Shown here piece after piece: positions 44,773 to 52,598 of a stretch of DNA of 64,000 bases. This stretch comes from Paenibacillus yonginensis. GTDB lineage: Bacteria > Bacillota > Bacilli > Paenibacillales > Paenibacillaceae. Below the pieces are notes generated by a model that searched no databases, was not told the origin of the DNA, and was given only the letters and a program-made list of their open reading frames with translations. How positions within the stretch are numbered: position 1 is the first letter of the stretch; each line of letters begins with the position of its first letter. A program made the translations under genes and the position numbers. The stretch spans positions 2,051,501-2,115,500 of the forward strand of contig NZ_CP014167.1 of assembly GCF_001685395.1 (NCBI RefSeq), in the 5' to 3' direction.

Positions 44773-46068
44773 TTATGGATATAGACGGTACAGTGTGCGA
44801 GGGAACGGAATAGTTTCTCTGACATGATCCAGACCACAAATCCAGGCCACGGTTCTTTCCAGTCCCAGACCGAAGCCGGAATGAGGAACGGTTCCGTATT
44901 TCCGGAGATCGAGATACCATTGGTAGGATTCCGGAGAAAGCTCATGTTCCTTGAAACGTTCTTCCATCAGCTCAGGATCATCAATCCGCTGGGAGCCGCC
45001 GATAATTTCGCCGTAACCTTCAGGGGCGATCATATCCGCACACAGGACAACCTCCGGACGTGTAGGATCCGGCTTCATATAGAAAGCTTTAATGCTGGCC
45101 GGATAATGGGTAATAAACACCGGTTTATCATAAGCTTCAGCAATCGCCGTTTCATGTGGCGCACCAAAATCTTCGCCCCAAGGAATATCAAATCCTTCTT
45201 TATTCAAGAATTCGATAGCCGCATCATAAGTAATCCGCGGGAATGGAGCCTGAATGTTCTCCAGTTTGGAAATATCGCGTTCGAGCGTTTCCAGCTCGGA
45301 ACGACAGTTCTTCAAGACAGATTGAACTACATGAGAAATGAAGTTCTCTTGCACGCGCAGGCTTTCTTCATGGTCCGTAAATGCCATCTCCGGCTCAATC
45401 ATCCAGAACTCGATCAGATGACGGCGCGTCTTGGATTTCTCGGCACGGAAGGTTGGACCAAAGGAATAAACCTTGCCCAAAGCCATCGCCGCAGCTTCCA
45501 TGTAGAGCTGTCCGCTTTGCGTCAAATACGCATCTTCTTCAAAATATTTGGTATGGAAAAGGTTGGTTGTTCCTTCTGCCGAAGTTGGCGTCAAGATCGG
45601 CGGATCCACCAAGGTGAAGCCGTTTGTATCAAAAAACTCCTGCACCGCACGGATAATTTCTGCCCGGATGACCATAATAGCGCGCTGTTTGGTGGAACGC
45701 AGCCATAAATGGCGGTGGTCCATCAGGAAATCAACGCCGTGTTCTTTCGGGGTAATCGGATAGTTATCCGTCAATTGAATCAGTTCAAGACCGGTCACCG
45801 TCATTTCAAAACCGGATTTGCTTCTTGCTTCCTCGCGGATAACGCCAGTTACATAAACCGAACTCTCCTGAGTCAGGCTTTTGGCGAGGTTCCAGGTTTC
45901 TTCAGAGACTTCATTCTTCACGACTACGCCCTGAATATAACCTGTGCCGTCACGCAGCTGCAAAAATTGAATTTTGCCGCTGGAACGTTTGTTGTTAATC
46001 CAGCTGCCGATAACGACGGTCTCCCCGACATGGTCTTTCACCTGTCGGATTACGGTTTTGATCGCCAT
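44773..46068 (-). CDS. asnS: Asparaginyl-tRNA synthetase
   Basis: A 431-residue class IIb synthetase. The N-terminal OB-fold anticodon-binding domain (1 to about 105) is followed by the catalytic core: motif 2 [21 protein letters not shown] and motif 3 [16 protein letters not shown]. Presence of AsnRS means Asn-tRNA can be made directly. The start has a GGAGAG site. It is 45 bp after ackA and 19 bp before dnaD, likely in one transcript. No T-box is seen upstream. aspB, which lies between ypmB and asnS in B. subtilis, is absent. Confidence 0.96.
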   Translation of the reverse strand: MAIKTVIRQVKDHVGETVVIGSWINNKRSSGKIQFLQLRDGTGYIQGVVVKNEVSEETWNLAKSLTQESSVYVTGVIREEARSKSGFEMTVTGLELIQLTDNYPITPKEHGVDFLMDHRHLWLRSTKQRAIMVIRAEIIRAVQEFFDTNGFTLVDPPILTPTSAEGTTNLFHTKYFEEDAYLTQSGQLYMEAAAMALGKVYSFGPTFRAEKSKTRRHLIEFWMIEPEMAFTDHEESLRVQENFISHVVQSVLKNCRSELETLERDISKLENIQAPFPRITYDAAIEFLNKEGFDIPWGEDFGAPHETAIAEAYDKPVFITHYPASIKAFYMKPDPTRPEVVLCADMIAPEGYGEIIGGSQRIDDPELMEERFKEHELSPESYQWYLDLRKYGTVPHSGFGLGLERTVAWICGLDHVRETIPFPRTLYRLYP

Positions 46069-46113
46069 TCTACTCTCTCCTCTAACGTAACAAATAATTA
46101 GTGTAATGTAGGC

Positions 46114-47319
46114 TTATTTCGATTCTTCTACGATACGCAGCGTATCCCGTGCAATGACCAGTTCTTCATTGGTTGGAACGACCAGCACTTCCACCTTCGA
46201 ATTCGCGGAAGAAATGCGGCGTGGTTCGCCGGAACGGATTTTGTTCAGCTCCGGATCAATTTCAACGCCCAGGTAAGTCAGGTTCTCACAAACCTTCTCA
46301 CGCACGACAGCAGAGTTCTCGCCTACGCCTGCGGTAAAGACGATCACGTCAACACCGTTCAATGCAGCCGCATAAGAGCCGATATATTTGCGAAGACGGT
46401 ATTCGTACATTTCAAAGGCAAGGGTGGCGTTCGGTTCGCCCGCTTCCAGACCATCCGTAATATCGCGCATGTCGCTGCTGCTGCCGGAAATCGCAAGCAG
46501 TCCGCTGTGCTTATTCAGCATGGAGTTGACTTCGCTGATCGTCAGCTCTTCTTTGTTCATAACAAAGGTAACGACAGCCGGATCCAGATCACCGCTGCGC
46601 GTACCCATCATCAGGCCTTCAAGCGGAGTCAGCCCCATGGAAGTATCGTACGATTTCCCGTCCTTGATCGCTGTCAAGCTGCCGCCGTTGCCGATGTGGC
46701 AGGTGATGATCTTCAAATCCTCAAGCGGACGGTTCAAATATTCGGCTGCTACGCGGCTTACATAGTAATGCGATGTGCCGTGCATCCCGTAACGGCGAAC
46801 ATGGTGTTTCTTGTAGAGCACTTTAGGAATCGGGTACAAAAATACTTTCTCTTCCATCGTCTGATGGAAAGCCGTATCAAACACGACTACCTGCGGTACG
46901 CCAGGCATGTTCTTCTCGGCAGCCGTAATCCCGGAAATCGCCGGCGGATTATGGAGCGGAGCAAGGTCGAACAAACGGCGGATTTCCGCTTTGGCTTCAG
47001 GGGTAACCAGAGCGGAACTTTTAAACGCCTCGCCGCCGTGTACGACGCGATGGCCGACAGCCTGGATCTCGTCAACCGAATTCAGTACGCCATGTTCTTT
47101 ATCAACCAGCTTGTCCAGAACTTTACGGATCGCCGTAGTATGCTCCAGAATTTCGCTGACTTCCGTTACTTCCTCTTTACCCGTAGGTTTATGGGTCAAG
47201 ATGGAGGAATCCATGCCGATTCTCTCCACCAGCCCTTTGGCCAATACCGATTCGTCGTTCATGTCATAAAGCTGATATTTCAGGGAAGAGCTTCCCGCGT
47301 TAATTACGAGTACCTTCAC
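46114..47319 (-). CDS. ackA: Acetate kinase
   Basis: A 401-residue enzyme that interconverts acetyl phosphate and acetate with ATP formation. ASKHA-fold landmarks VINAGSSSLKYQL (1-15), GHRVVHGGE, FDTAFHQTM, HIGNGGSLTAI and FTAGVGENS are all present. It overlaps hbd by 4 bp (ATGA), so translation is coupled. pta is not in the window. Its pairing with a 3-hydroxyacyl-CoA dehydrogenase may reflect a fermentation or butyrate-like branch, or simply co-expression. Confidence 0.96.
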   Translation of the reverse strand: MKVLVINAGSSSLKYQLYDMNDESVLAKGLVERIGMDSSILTHKPTGKEEVTEVSEILEHTTAIRKVLDKLVDKEHGVLNSVDEIQAVGHRVVHGGEAFKSSALVTPEAKAEIRRLFDLAPLHNPPAISGITAAEKNMPGVPQVVVFDTAFHQTMEEKVFLYPIPKVLYKKHHVRRYGMHGTSHYYVSRVAAEYLNRPLEDLKIITCHIGNGGSLTAIKDGKSYDTSMGLTPLEGLMMGTRSGDLDPAVVTFVMNKEELTISEVNSMLNKHSGLLAISGSSSDMRDITDGLEAGEPNATLAFEMYEYRLRKYIGSYAAALNGVDVIVFTAGVGENSAVVREKVCENLTYLGVEIDPELNKIRSGEPRRISSANSKVEVLVVPTNEELVIARDTLRIVEESK

Positions 47320-48188
47320 AGCCGGTCACCATCCTTGTCGTATTTAAAAAATCCTTCGCCGGTCTTAACGCCCAAATTGCCTGCGCGAACCATTTTCTTC
47401 AATACAAAGGAAGGACGGTATTTCAGTTCGCCGAAATCGCGGAACATCCGCTCAAGCGCAGCAAGTACGGAATCAAGGCCGAAACGGTCAGCCATTTCCA
47501 GCGGTCCATATTGGAACTGGTAACCTACGCGCATGGCATCGTCAATATCCTCCGCCGAGGCCACGCCTTCTCCGAGCACATGCAAAGCTTCGTTGATCAT
47601 CAGGCAGACGATCCGCGAGGTTACGAAACCTGGAGATTCATTGACCATAATGCCGCGTTTGTCCACCACTTCTTCAACAAAAGCTTTGGTTTCCTCAAAG
47701 GTTTGGTCAGACGTTTTGAGGCCGCGGATAATTTCCACCAGATCAATTTTGGATACAGGATAGATAAAGTGCAAACCGATAACACGTTCCGGGTATTTGG
47801 TGGAACCCGCAATTTCTGTCAGACTCAAGGTTGAAGTATTGCTTGCAAGGATAATGTGGCTTGGACATACCTGGTCAAGCTTCTGGAATACCTTCTTTTT
47901 CGCTTCCAGATCTTCCGAAATGGTTTCAATGACCATATCCGCTTGTCCGAGGTCGGCCAGGTGGGTCACTTTATGAATTTTCGACAAAATGAGCTTCTTC
48001 TCTGCTTTCGTGATCGCCCATTTCTCGAGTTGTTTATCCAGGCTGGTTTCAATCATATCGTATGCATAATTCAGCTTTGCTTCATTCTCCTCAACAAGAA
48101 GAACGTCCAGTCCTTTGCCGGCAAGCATTTCGCTTATGCCTTGGCCCATCGTGCCGCCGCCGATGACTCCTATTTTCTTAAAATTCAT
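47316..48188 (-). CDS. 3-hydroxybutyryl-CoA (3-hydroxyacyl-CoA) dehydrogenase
   Basis: A 290-residue NAD-dependent dehydrogenase for acetoacetyl-CoA/3-hydroxybutyryl-CoA-type substrates. The Rossmann motif is GVIGGGTMGQG (about 7-17). Catalytic His and Glu are kept in GLHFIYPVSKIDLVEII, although the usual HFFNP reads HFIYP, and the segment PGFVTSRI has Ser where many members have Asn (PGFIVNR). These changes occur in a subgroup of bacterial enzymes, so activity is likely but the substrate is uncertain. It is the first gene of the unit with ackA (4-bp overlap). Confidence 0.88.
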   Translation of the reverse strand: MNFKKIGVIGGGTMGQGISEMLAGKGLDVLLVEENEAKLNYAYDMIETSLDKQLEKWAITKAEKKLILSKIHKVTHLADLGQADMVIETISEDLEAKKKVFQKLDQVCPSHIILASNTSTLSLTEIAGSTKYPERVIGLHFIYPVSKIDLVEIIRGLKTSDQTFEETKAFVEEVVDKRGIMVNESPGFVTSRIVCLMINEALHVLGEGVASAEDIDDAMRVGYQFQYGPLEMADRFGLDSVLAALERMFRDFGELKYRPSFVLKKMVRAGNLGVKTGEGFFKYDKDGDRL

Positions 48189-48267
48189 GGTCCTCTTACT
48201 CCATCCTTTCGTCTTATCCTTCTACATATTATACCCCTGATGTCGAAGAATACATCTTTCTACACCC

Positions 48268-48296
48268 AACATATAATAATATCTTAGCACGGTCAA
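48268..48296 (-). promoter_or_regulatory. Promoter of hbd-ackA(-asnS-dnaD)
   Basis: TTGACC and TATGTT are separated by 17 bp on the minus strand; a second possible -10 TATAAT lies near 48227-48232. It begins just after the T-run of the preceding terminator. Confidence 0.5.
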
Positions 48297-48301
48297 AAAG
48301 T

Positions 48302-48338
48302 AAAAAAAAATAACCGGCATATAAAATTATGCCGGTTG
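48302..48338 (-). terminator. Intrinsic terminator overlapping the 3' end of the FtsH-like gene
   Basis: A 10-bp stem (48312-48321 with 48329-48338) is followed on the minus strand by nine T. The stop codon (48327-48329) lies in the loop/stem, so the last codons of the gene form one arm. Confidence 0.9.
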
Positions 48339-49829
48339 AAGTGCGTTGTCACGAAATAGACATCTGAATTCCTCTCCGGACATCCGTTCTTCCTTAAACA
48401 AAATGTCCAGCGATCTGTCGAAAATAGCCGAATGCTCTTCAAGCAGCTGCTTGGTCCGAGCAGCAAGGGCATCCAGAATCGTTTGGTTTTCTTTCATCAG
48501 CACTTCCGTGGTGACCATTTCCATATTCATGATGCCTAAAGACGTAAGTCCGGAAGTCATCATCGTTTGAACCAGATTCAAGGCCTGCTCAAAGTCGTTC
48601 CGCGAGCCCGTGCTGCGGCCCCCGTAATAGATTTCTTCGGCTGCCGCTCCGGCAAGGGCCACCATGATCTGCCCTTCCAGATAACTTTTGGTGTACAAAT
48701 ATTTCTCTTCCTGCGGATTATGCCGGACATAACCAAGCGCTTGCCCGCGCGGGCTCAAAACTACCTGATTAACGCTACCCGGGGCAACAATCTCAGCCAG
48801 AATGGCATGTCCCAGCTCATGGATGGCCACCCGGCGTTTCTCTTCCAGGGTTGATTCCCGGTCCGTCTTCTCCCCGAGCATCACCTTGTCGATCGCCATG
48901 GACAGATGGTGCTGGCGGATTTCCGCTTCGCTTGCGCGCATCGCATAGATGGCAGCTTCGTTCATTACGCTTTCCAGCTGGGCACCGGAGAATCCGTAGG
49001 ATTCCTCCGCAACTCTTTCTAGGCTTACAGACTCATGCAGCGGTTTATTTTTGGCGTGGATGTCCAGAATCATCATCCGGCCCTTCTTGTCAGGCAGATC
49101 TACCTGAATATGGCGATCGAAGCGGCCCGGGCGAAGCAGCGCGCTGTCGAGCATTTCTTTACGGTTTGTGGCGGCAATAATTAGAATACGCGGAGATTCC
49201 GACGTATAAATGCCATCCATTTCCGTTAGCAGCTGGTTCAGCGTCTGGTCGTATTCCCGCTGCTGTCCGCCTTCCCGTTTCCCGCCGATTACGTCTATTT
49301 CGTCAATAAAGATAATTGCATTTTGTTTATTTTCTTTGGTTGCCCGGTTCCGGGCCTCCTTAAATAAATCGCGGATCCGGCTTGCACCGACCCCGACATA
49401 CATTTCCACGAACTCACTGCCTGAGGAAGCTACAAACACGGAGTTGGTATAGTGAGCAGCCGCTTTTGCCATCAGCGTTTTGCCGGTTCCCGGAGGACCC
49501 GTCAGCAGGATCCCTTTGATCGGACGAATGCCGAATTTCTGAATTTCATCATAATGAATCATAAAATCAAGCGCCTCGCGCAGCTCCTGCTTCGCGCTGT
49601 CTTGTCCGCCGATCTCTTCAAAGGTCAGCTTGGCCGGCCCGGCCTTTTTGCGCTTTCGCTCCTGAGAAGCTCCTACAGCCAGCCCCCCTCTCATCACCGT
49701 CAAGGCGTACAAGGCCCCCAGCATGATCACGGCGACGATTACGGGCACAATATTAACCCCGATATATCCAAGAAAAATGAGCAGCACCGGAACAAAACCG
49801 ATTAATATTTCTTTACTCCATCTAGGCAT
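48327..49829 (-). CDS. Compact FtsH-like membrane AAA+ metalloprotease
   Basis: A 500-residue AAA+ zinc protease. Two short membrane helices lie at about 8-45, then a short basic linker, the ATPase (Walker A GPPGTGKT, Walker B IIFIDEID, arginine-finger region NRKEMLDSALLRPGRFDR) and an M41 peptidase part with HELGH and the third zinc ligand Asp in GSRNDFEQAL. It is about 130 residues shorter than classic FtsH because the extracytoplasmic domain between the helices is nearly absent. The ATG at 49829 overlaps the preceding stop by 8 bp with GGGGGTG upstream; the frame runs 21 codons further upstream within that gene. It forms an operon with the membrane-anchored protein before it. It is probably a second FtsH-type protease. 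Confidence 0.85.
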   Translation of the reverse strand: MPRWSKEILIGFVPVLLIFLGYIGVNIVPVIVAVIMLGALYALTVMRGGLAVGASQERKRKKAGPAKLTFEEIGGQDSAKQELREALDFMIHYDEIQKFGIRPIKGILLTGPPGTGKTLMAKAAAHYTNSVFVASSGSEFVEMYVGVGASRIRDLFKEARNRATKENKQNAIIFIDEIDVIGGKREGGQQREYDQTLNQLLTEMDGIYTSESPRILIIAATNRKEMLDSALLRPGRFDRHIQVDLPDKKGRMMILDIHAKNKPLHESVSLERVAEESYGFSGAQLESVMNEAAIYAMRASEAEIRQHHLSMAIDKVMLGEKTDRESTLEEKRRVAIHELGHAILAEIVAPGSVNQVVLSPRGQALGYVRHNPQEEKYLYTKSYLEGQIMVALAGAAAEEIYYGGRSTGSRNDFEQALNLVQTMMTSGLTSLGIMNMEMVTTEVLMKENQTILDALAARTKQLLEEHSAIFDRSLDILFKEERMSGEEFRCLFRDNALQPA

Positions 49830-50355
49830 TGTTCCACACCCCCACCTGCTCAGCTTTACGCGGCAAAATAATAAATTTGCTGGCTTTGCCATCGGTCAGC
49901 GATATATAAACATTGGTGTCGTCCATTTCGGCTGTTGCCTTCAGTCCGGGCACCTCGTTTTTCAGTTTGTCTAAAGTGCTTGTAATTTCAGTATATTTCT
50001 TGTTCTCCATAGCCTCCGCGATCGGGAATAACGCCTCCGACCACCACTTGTTCAAAGCTTCGTTGGAATGATCCTGAACTTCCAGCTTCAGCTCTTTGCC
50101 CCTGATCAGGGATCCGCCTTTATCTTTGATATGCTGGACCAAATCTCTTAAATCGGTCTGCGGTTTCAAATCAAGTTTCAAAGTAACCGTATTATGGTTA
50201 ATATTCAATTGGACGTTGTTCACGCCGTTATATTGGGTAACCATCTTCTCAAACGGACTCTGAAGGGCTATCTGGCGGTAACCATACCAGCCGCCAAACA
50301 GCAAGAGGGCCGAAACGACTACAGTAGCAACAATCGGAAAAATACGCAGTTTCAA
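49822..50355 (-). CDS. Membrane-anchored protein of unknown function
   Basis: A 177-residue protein with one N-terminal membrane helix (about 5-25) and an extracytoplasmic mixed alpha/beta domain. I do not recognise a family. Its C-terminal codons overlap the start of the FtsH-like protease, so the two are translated together and probably act together; the exposed domain could supply the outside part that this short protease lacks. That is inference. TTAATTG precedes the ATG, with GAGGGGG a few bases further upstream. Confidence 0.75.
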   Translation of the reverse strand: MKLRIFPIVATVVVSALLLFGGWYGYRQIALQSPFEKMVTQYNGVNNVQLNINHNTVTLKLDLKPQTDLRDLVQHIKDKGGSLIRGKELKLEVQDHSNEALNKWWSEALFPIAEAMENKKYTEITSTLDKLKNEVPGLKATAEMDDTNVYISLTDGKASKFIILPRKAEQVGVWNNA

Positions 50356-50403
50356 TTAAATCCCCCTCTGCACAGTATAAGTTTATACTCCTATCATCCA
50401 TCA

Positions 50404-50428
50404 AATACGCAATCAAAAGATGCGTATT
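50404..50428. promoter_or_regulatory. Inverted repeat AATACGCA-N9-TGCGTATT upstream of the FtsH-like pair
   Basis: Perfect 8-bp arms lie 49 bases before the membrane-protein start. A possible operator or a small stem in the leader; there is no T-run on the minus side. Apart from this, 50356-50559 shows only AT-rich sequence with possible -10 boxes. Confidence 0.4.
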
Positions 50429-50559
50429 ATTTTTGTATATCTCGAATACAGGCTCTAGTATATCACATAATCTATATCATTTTATGATTAAATTTTGAAT
50501 TTTAAGAAAATTTCAAGGATGTTTATGTATAAAAAGATAAGGCTTCCAATTTTATCATG

Positions 50560-50609
50560 AAAAGTTAAAAGAAACGGCCTTGGTCCCCTGGGAAGGGAAG
50601 ACCAAGGCC
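50560..50609 (-). terminator. Intrinsic terminator of the asparaginase gene
   Basis: A 10-bp stem (GGCCTTGGTC 50576-50585 with 50600-50609) followed on the minus strand by GTTTCTTTT. It is 24 bases after the stop. Confidence 0.8.
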
Positions 50610-50632
50610 TCTCGCATGATCCTTTCAACTTC

Positions 50633-51793
50633 TTATTTGGCCGGAAGCTCGATTTGGCCATATCCGATAGTCGTAAACCAATTTTTGACCGTCTCGAAAT
50701 CCTTCGAATAAGACAGGCAGAGCAGCAGCAAAATCCGGGCATGAGCTGCGTTCAAATTATCACCGGCAATCACGCCGTCCCCGTTTGAATAATTGCTGCC
50801 CGATCCGGTACGGGTCGTCATAACAAAGATGACGCCCTTTTTGATCGCCTCGGCACGTTCTTCGCTCATGGCTTTGGAGATGCCTCCGGCTCCAGTGCCC
50901 GCAGTTACAATACCTTTGGCCCCGGCAGCCACAAAGCCGCTGATGGCCCCAGGCCCCGCATCCTGATAAGAGTAAGCAATTTCAACTTTGGCCAGGTCCT
51001 TTTTCGAAATTTGGGTCAGATCAAACGGTGTCTCCCACTCGCTTGCGGGTTTAAGCGCTCGGAAGGGAGCCCGGTATACGCGGATATTTTTTTCATCAAT
51101 ATAACCAAGCGCCCCGATTTCCGGAGTTACAAAAGTATCAGTCCGATAGGAATTTGTTTTGGTGACCTCTCGTGCAGCATGGAATTCATCATTCAGCATG
51201 ACCACAGTCCCGAAATATTTGGTTTTGCCGCTGGCGGCCAGCTTGATCGCATTATAGAGATTTGCAGGGGCGTCCGTGCCGATAACCGTCCACGGTCTCA
51301 TTGATCCGGTTACAACTACCGGTTTGGGACTGCGTACGGTCAGGTCCAGGAAATAAGCAATTTCTTCCATCGTATCCGTTCCGCTGGTCACTACGACACC
51401 ATCCTGGGTTTTAAGCGCCTCGTCGACCTTCAGGGACAAATCGTACAGCTGCTCCATGGAATAAGCGCTAGAGCCGGAATTCCCGAATTGATAGGTACTC
51501 ACCTCAGCGATTTGGTCTTTATTCGGCAGGGATTTCACCAAGTCTTCAATCGGCAGCGAACCGGCCCGGTATGTATCGAAGCTTGTTTCATCCGTTGATT
51601 TGCCGGCCAACGTTCCTCCTGTCGCGATCACCTCTACTTTGGGCAGCTTCTTAACTACTCCAATTGTGGAAGTAACAGCCGTTGAGTCCGTGGCTGCAGA
51701 AACAGGTGACACAAACAATTGGGGCAGCAATAATAACACCGTTAAACCTGTCGTGAGCAGCATCTTCTGGATTTTTGTCGTTCCCCTCTTCAT
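50633..51793 (-). CDS. Secreted type II L-asparaginase
   Basis: A 386-residue exported enzyme that hydrolyses asparagine to aspartate and ammonia outside the membrane. The signal peptide (basic KRGTTKIQK, hydrophobic 11-27, PVSA cleavage near 33) is followed by the asparaginase fold with nucleophile Thr in IATGGTLAGKS and the second Thr in VVVTSGTDTMEEIAYFLD. The ATG has GGAGGAT 8 bases upstream. It is monocistronic, with a good sigma-A promoter and a striking repeat/palindrome cluster just downstream of it (51818-51861). It lies near asnS but is a separate unit. Confidence 0.93.
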   Translation of the reverse strand: MKRGTTKIQKMLLTTGLTVLLLLPQLFVSPVSAATDSTAVTSTIGVVKKLPKVEVIATGGTLAGKSTDETSFDTYRAGSLPIEDLVKSLPNKDQIAEVSTYQFGNSGSSAYSMEQLYDLSLKVDEALKTQDGVVVTSGTDTMEEIAYFLDLTVRSPKPVVVTGSMRPWTVIGTDAPANLYNAIKLAASGKTKYFGTVVMLNDEFHAAREVTKTNSYRTDTFVTPEIGALGYIDEKNIRVYRAPFRALKPASEWETPFDLTQISKKDLAKVEIAYSYQDAGPGAISGFVAAGAKGIVTAGTGAGGISKAMSEERAEAIKKGVIFVMTTRTGSGSNYSNGDGVIAGDNLNAAHARILLLLCLSYSKDFETVKNWFTTIGYGQIELPAK

Positions 51794-51817
51794 CAAATCA
51801 TCCTCCGCCAAATAATT

Positions 51818-51897
51818 TGTTAACTTAACGTCAGGTTATATAACCTAAATTCTGTTAACTTGAGAGGATTATATTTTAATGTAATGAAATATGACAA
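51818..51897 (-). promoter_or_regulatory. Asparaginase promoter with repeat-palindrome-repeat operator
   Basis: On the minus strand TTGTCA (51892-51897) and TATAAT (51868-51873) are 18 bp apart. Just downstream lie AAGTTAACA (51853-51861), a 14-bp palindrome AGGTTATATAACCT (51833-51846) and a second AAGTTAACA (51818-51826). The arrangement suits a repressor that blocks the promoter clearance region. Confidence 0.6.
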
Positions 51898-51970
51898 GAA
51901 CCAGAATCCCATAAGTAAGCGCTTAACCTTAGCTTTTTTTCGCTTTATCGCGTTAATTCAAGCTCAGTAT

Positions 51971-52020
51971 AAAAAAACGGCAAACCCTTGCGGCCCGAAG
52001 GCCTTAAAAAGAGTTTGCCG
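51971..52020 (-). terminator. Intrinsic terminator of the dinG-rex-mtaD-ypmB run
   Basis: An 8-bp outer stem (51978-51985 with 52013-52020) with an inner GGCC pairing is followed on the minus strand by seven T. Confidence 0.8.
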
Positions 52021-52063
52021 GCAATCCCATTTATAAAGTGTTATAAAAATAAAAAGCGTTAAT

Positions 52064-52549
52064 CTAACGGTTAGGCAGCGTAAACTCCTCAGTCAAAGCT
52101 TCACCATTGCTGAAACTGAAGAACCGGTAGTAATAATGATCTTGTTCTTTGTAATACAGCTGCCACACATATTGACCATTATAGATCCCCGGGACCAGAC
52201 GTTTAACGTCGGCGTTCGGCATCAGCGCTTTGATTTTGGCCTGCATCGCTTTTTTGGTTGAAGCGCCCGTCACCTGTTCCGTATGCGGGGGCTGCCCATC
52301 CTGCAGCCAGACCATAATATGTTCTCCTGAAGCATTGTTGCCTTCGACTACCCAGCATACATCATCCCAAACCGATTTGGTGACTCCGATGGTCTTGACG
52401 AGACCGGCCTCCTGCTTGGCTCTCAGGATTGCCGCATCCTCCTGCGTCCATGTGTCCTGCATCACATAAACATAATAACGATACAGCCCAAACAGAATCG
52501 CCGCCAAAACCAAAATTGAAATCCAGATCCATTTCGTTTTTGTTCTCAA
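52064..52549 (-). CDS. YpmB-like membrane-anchored protein (DUF5590)
   Basis: A 161-residue protein with one N-terminal membrane helix (about 7-30) and an extracytoplasmic domain with TWTQEDAAILRAKQEA, resembling PepSY-type folds. It matches the B. subtilis ypmB position, between dinG and asnS. TTG is the only good start (the ORF before it is another frame); GAGGAG lies 12 bases upstream. It is last in the dinG-rex-mtaD run, 50 bp after mtaD, with a terminator after its stop. The function is unknown. Confidence 0.78.
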   Translation of the reverse strand: MRTKTKWIWISILVLAAILFGLYRYYVYVMQDTWTQEDAAILRAKQEAGLVKTIGVTKSVWDDVCWVVEGNNASGEHIMVWLQDGQPPHTEQVTGASTKKAMQAKIKALMPNADVKRLVPGIYNGQYVWQLYYKEQDHYYYRFFSFSNGEALTEEFTLPNR

Positions 52550-52598
52550 ATCTGTTCTTCACTCCTCTCCCTGCTCCGCATCCCTTCAAACAATTCCA

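Noticed and set aside
51912-51927. CcpA cre site upstream of asparaginase
   Set aside because: TAAGCGCTTA fits the core but the final CA of the cre consensus is missing, so it is kept only as a weak note.
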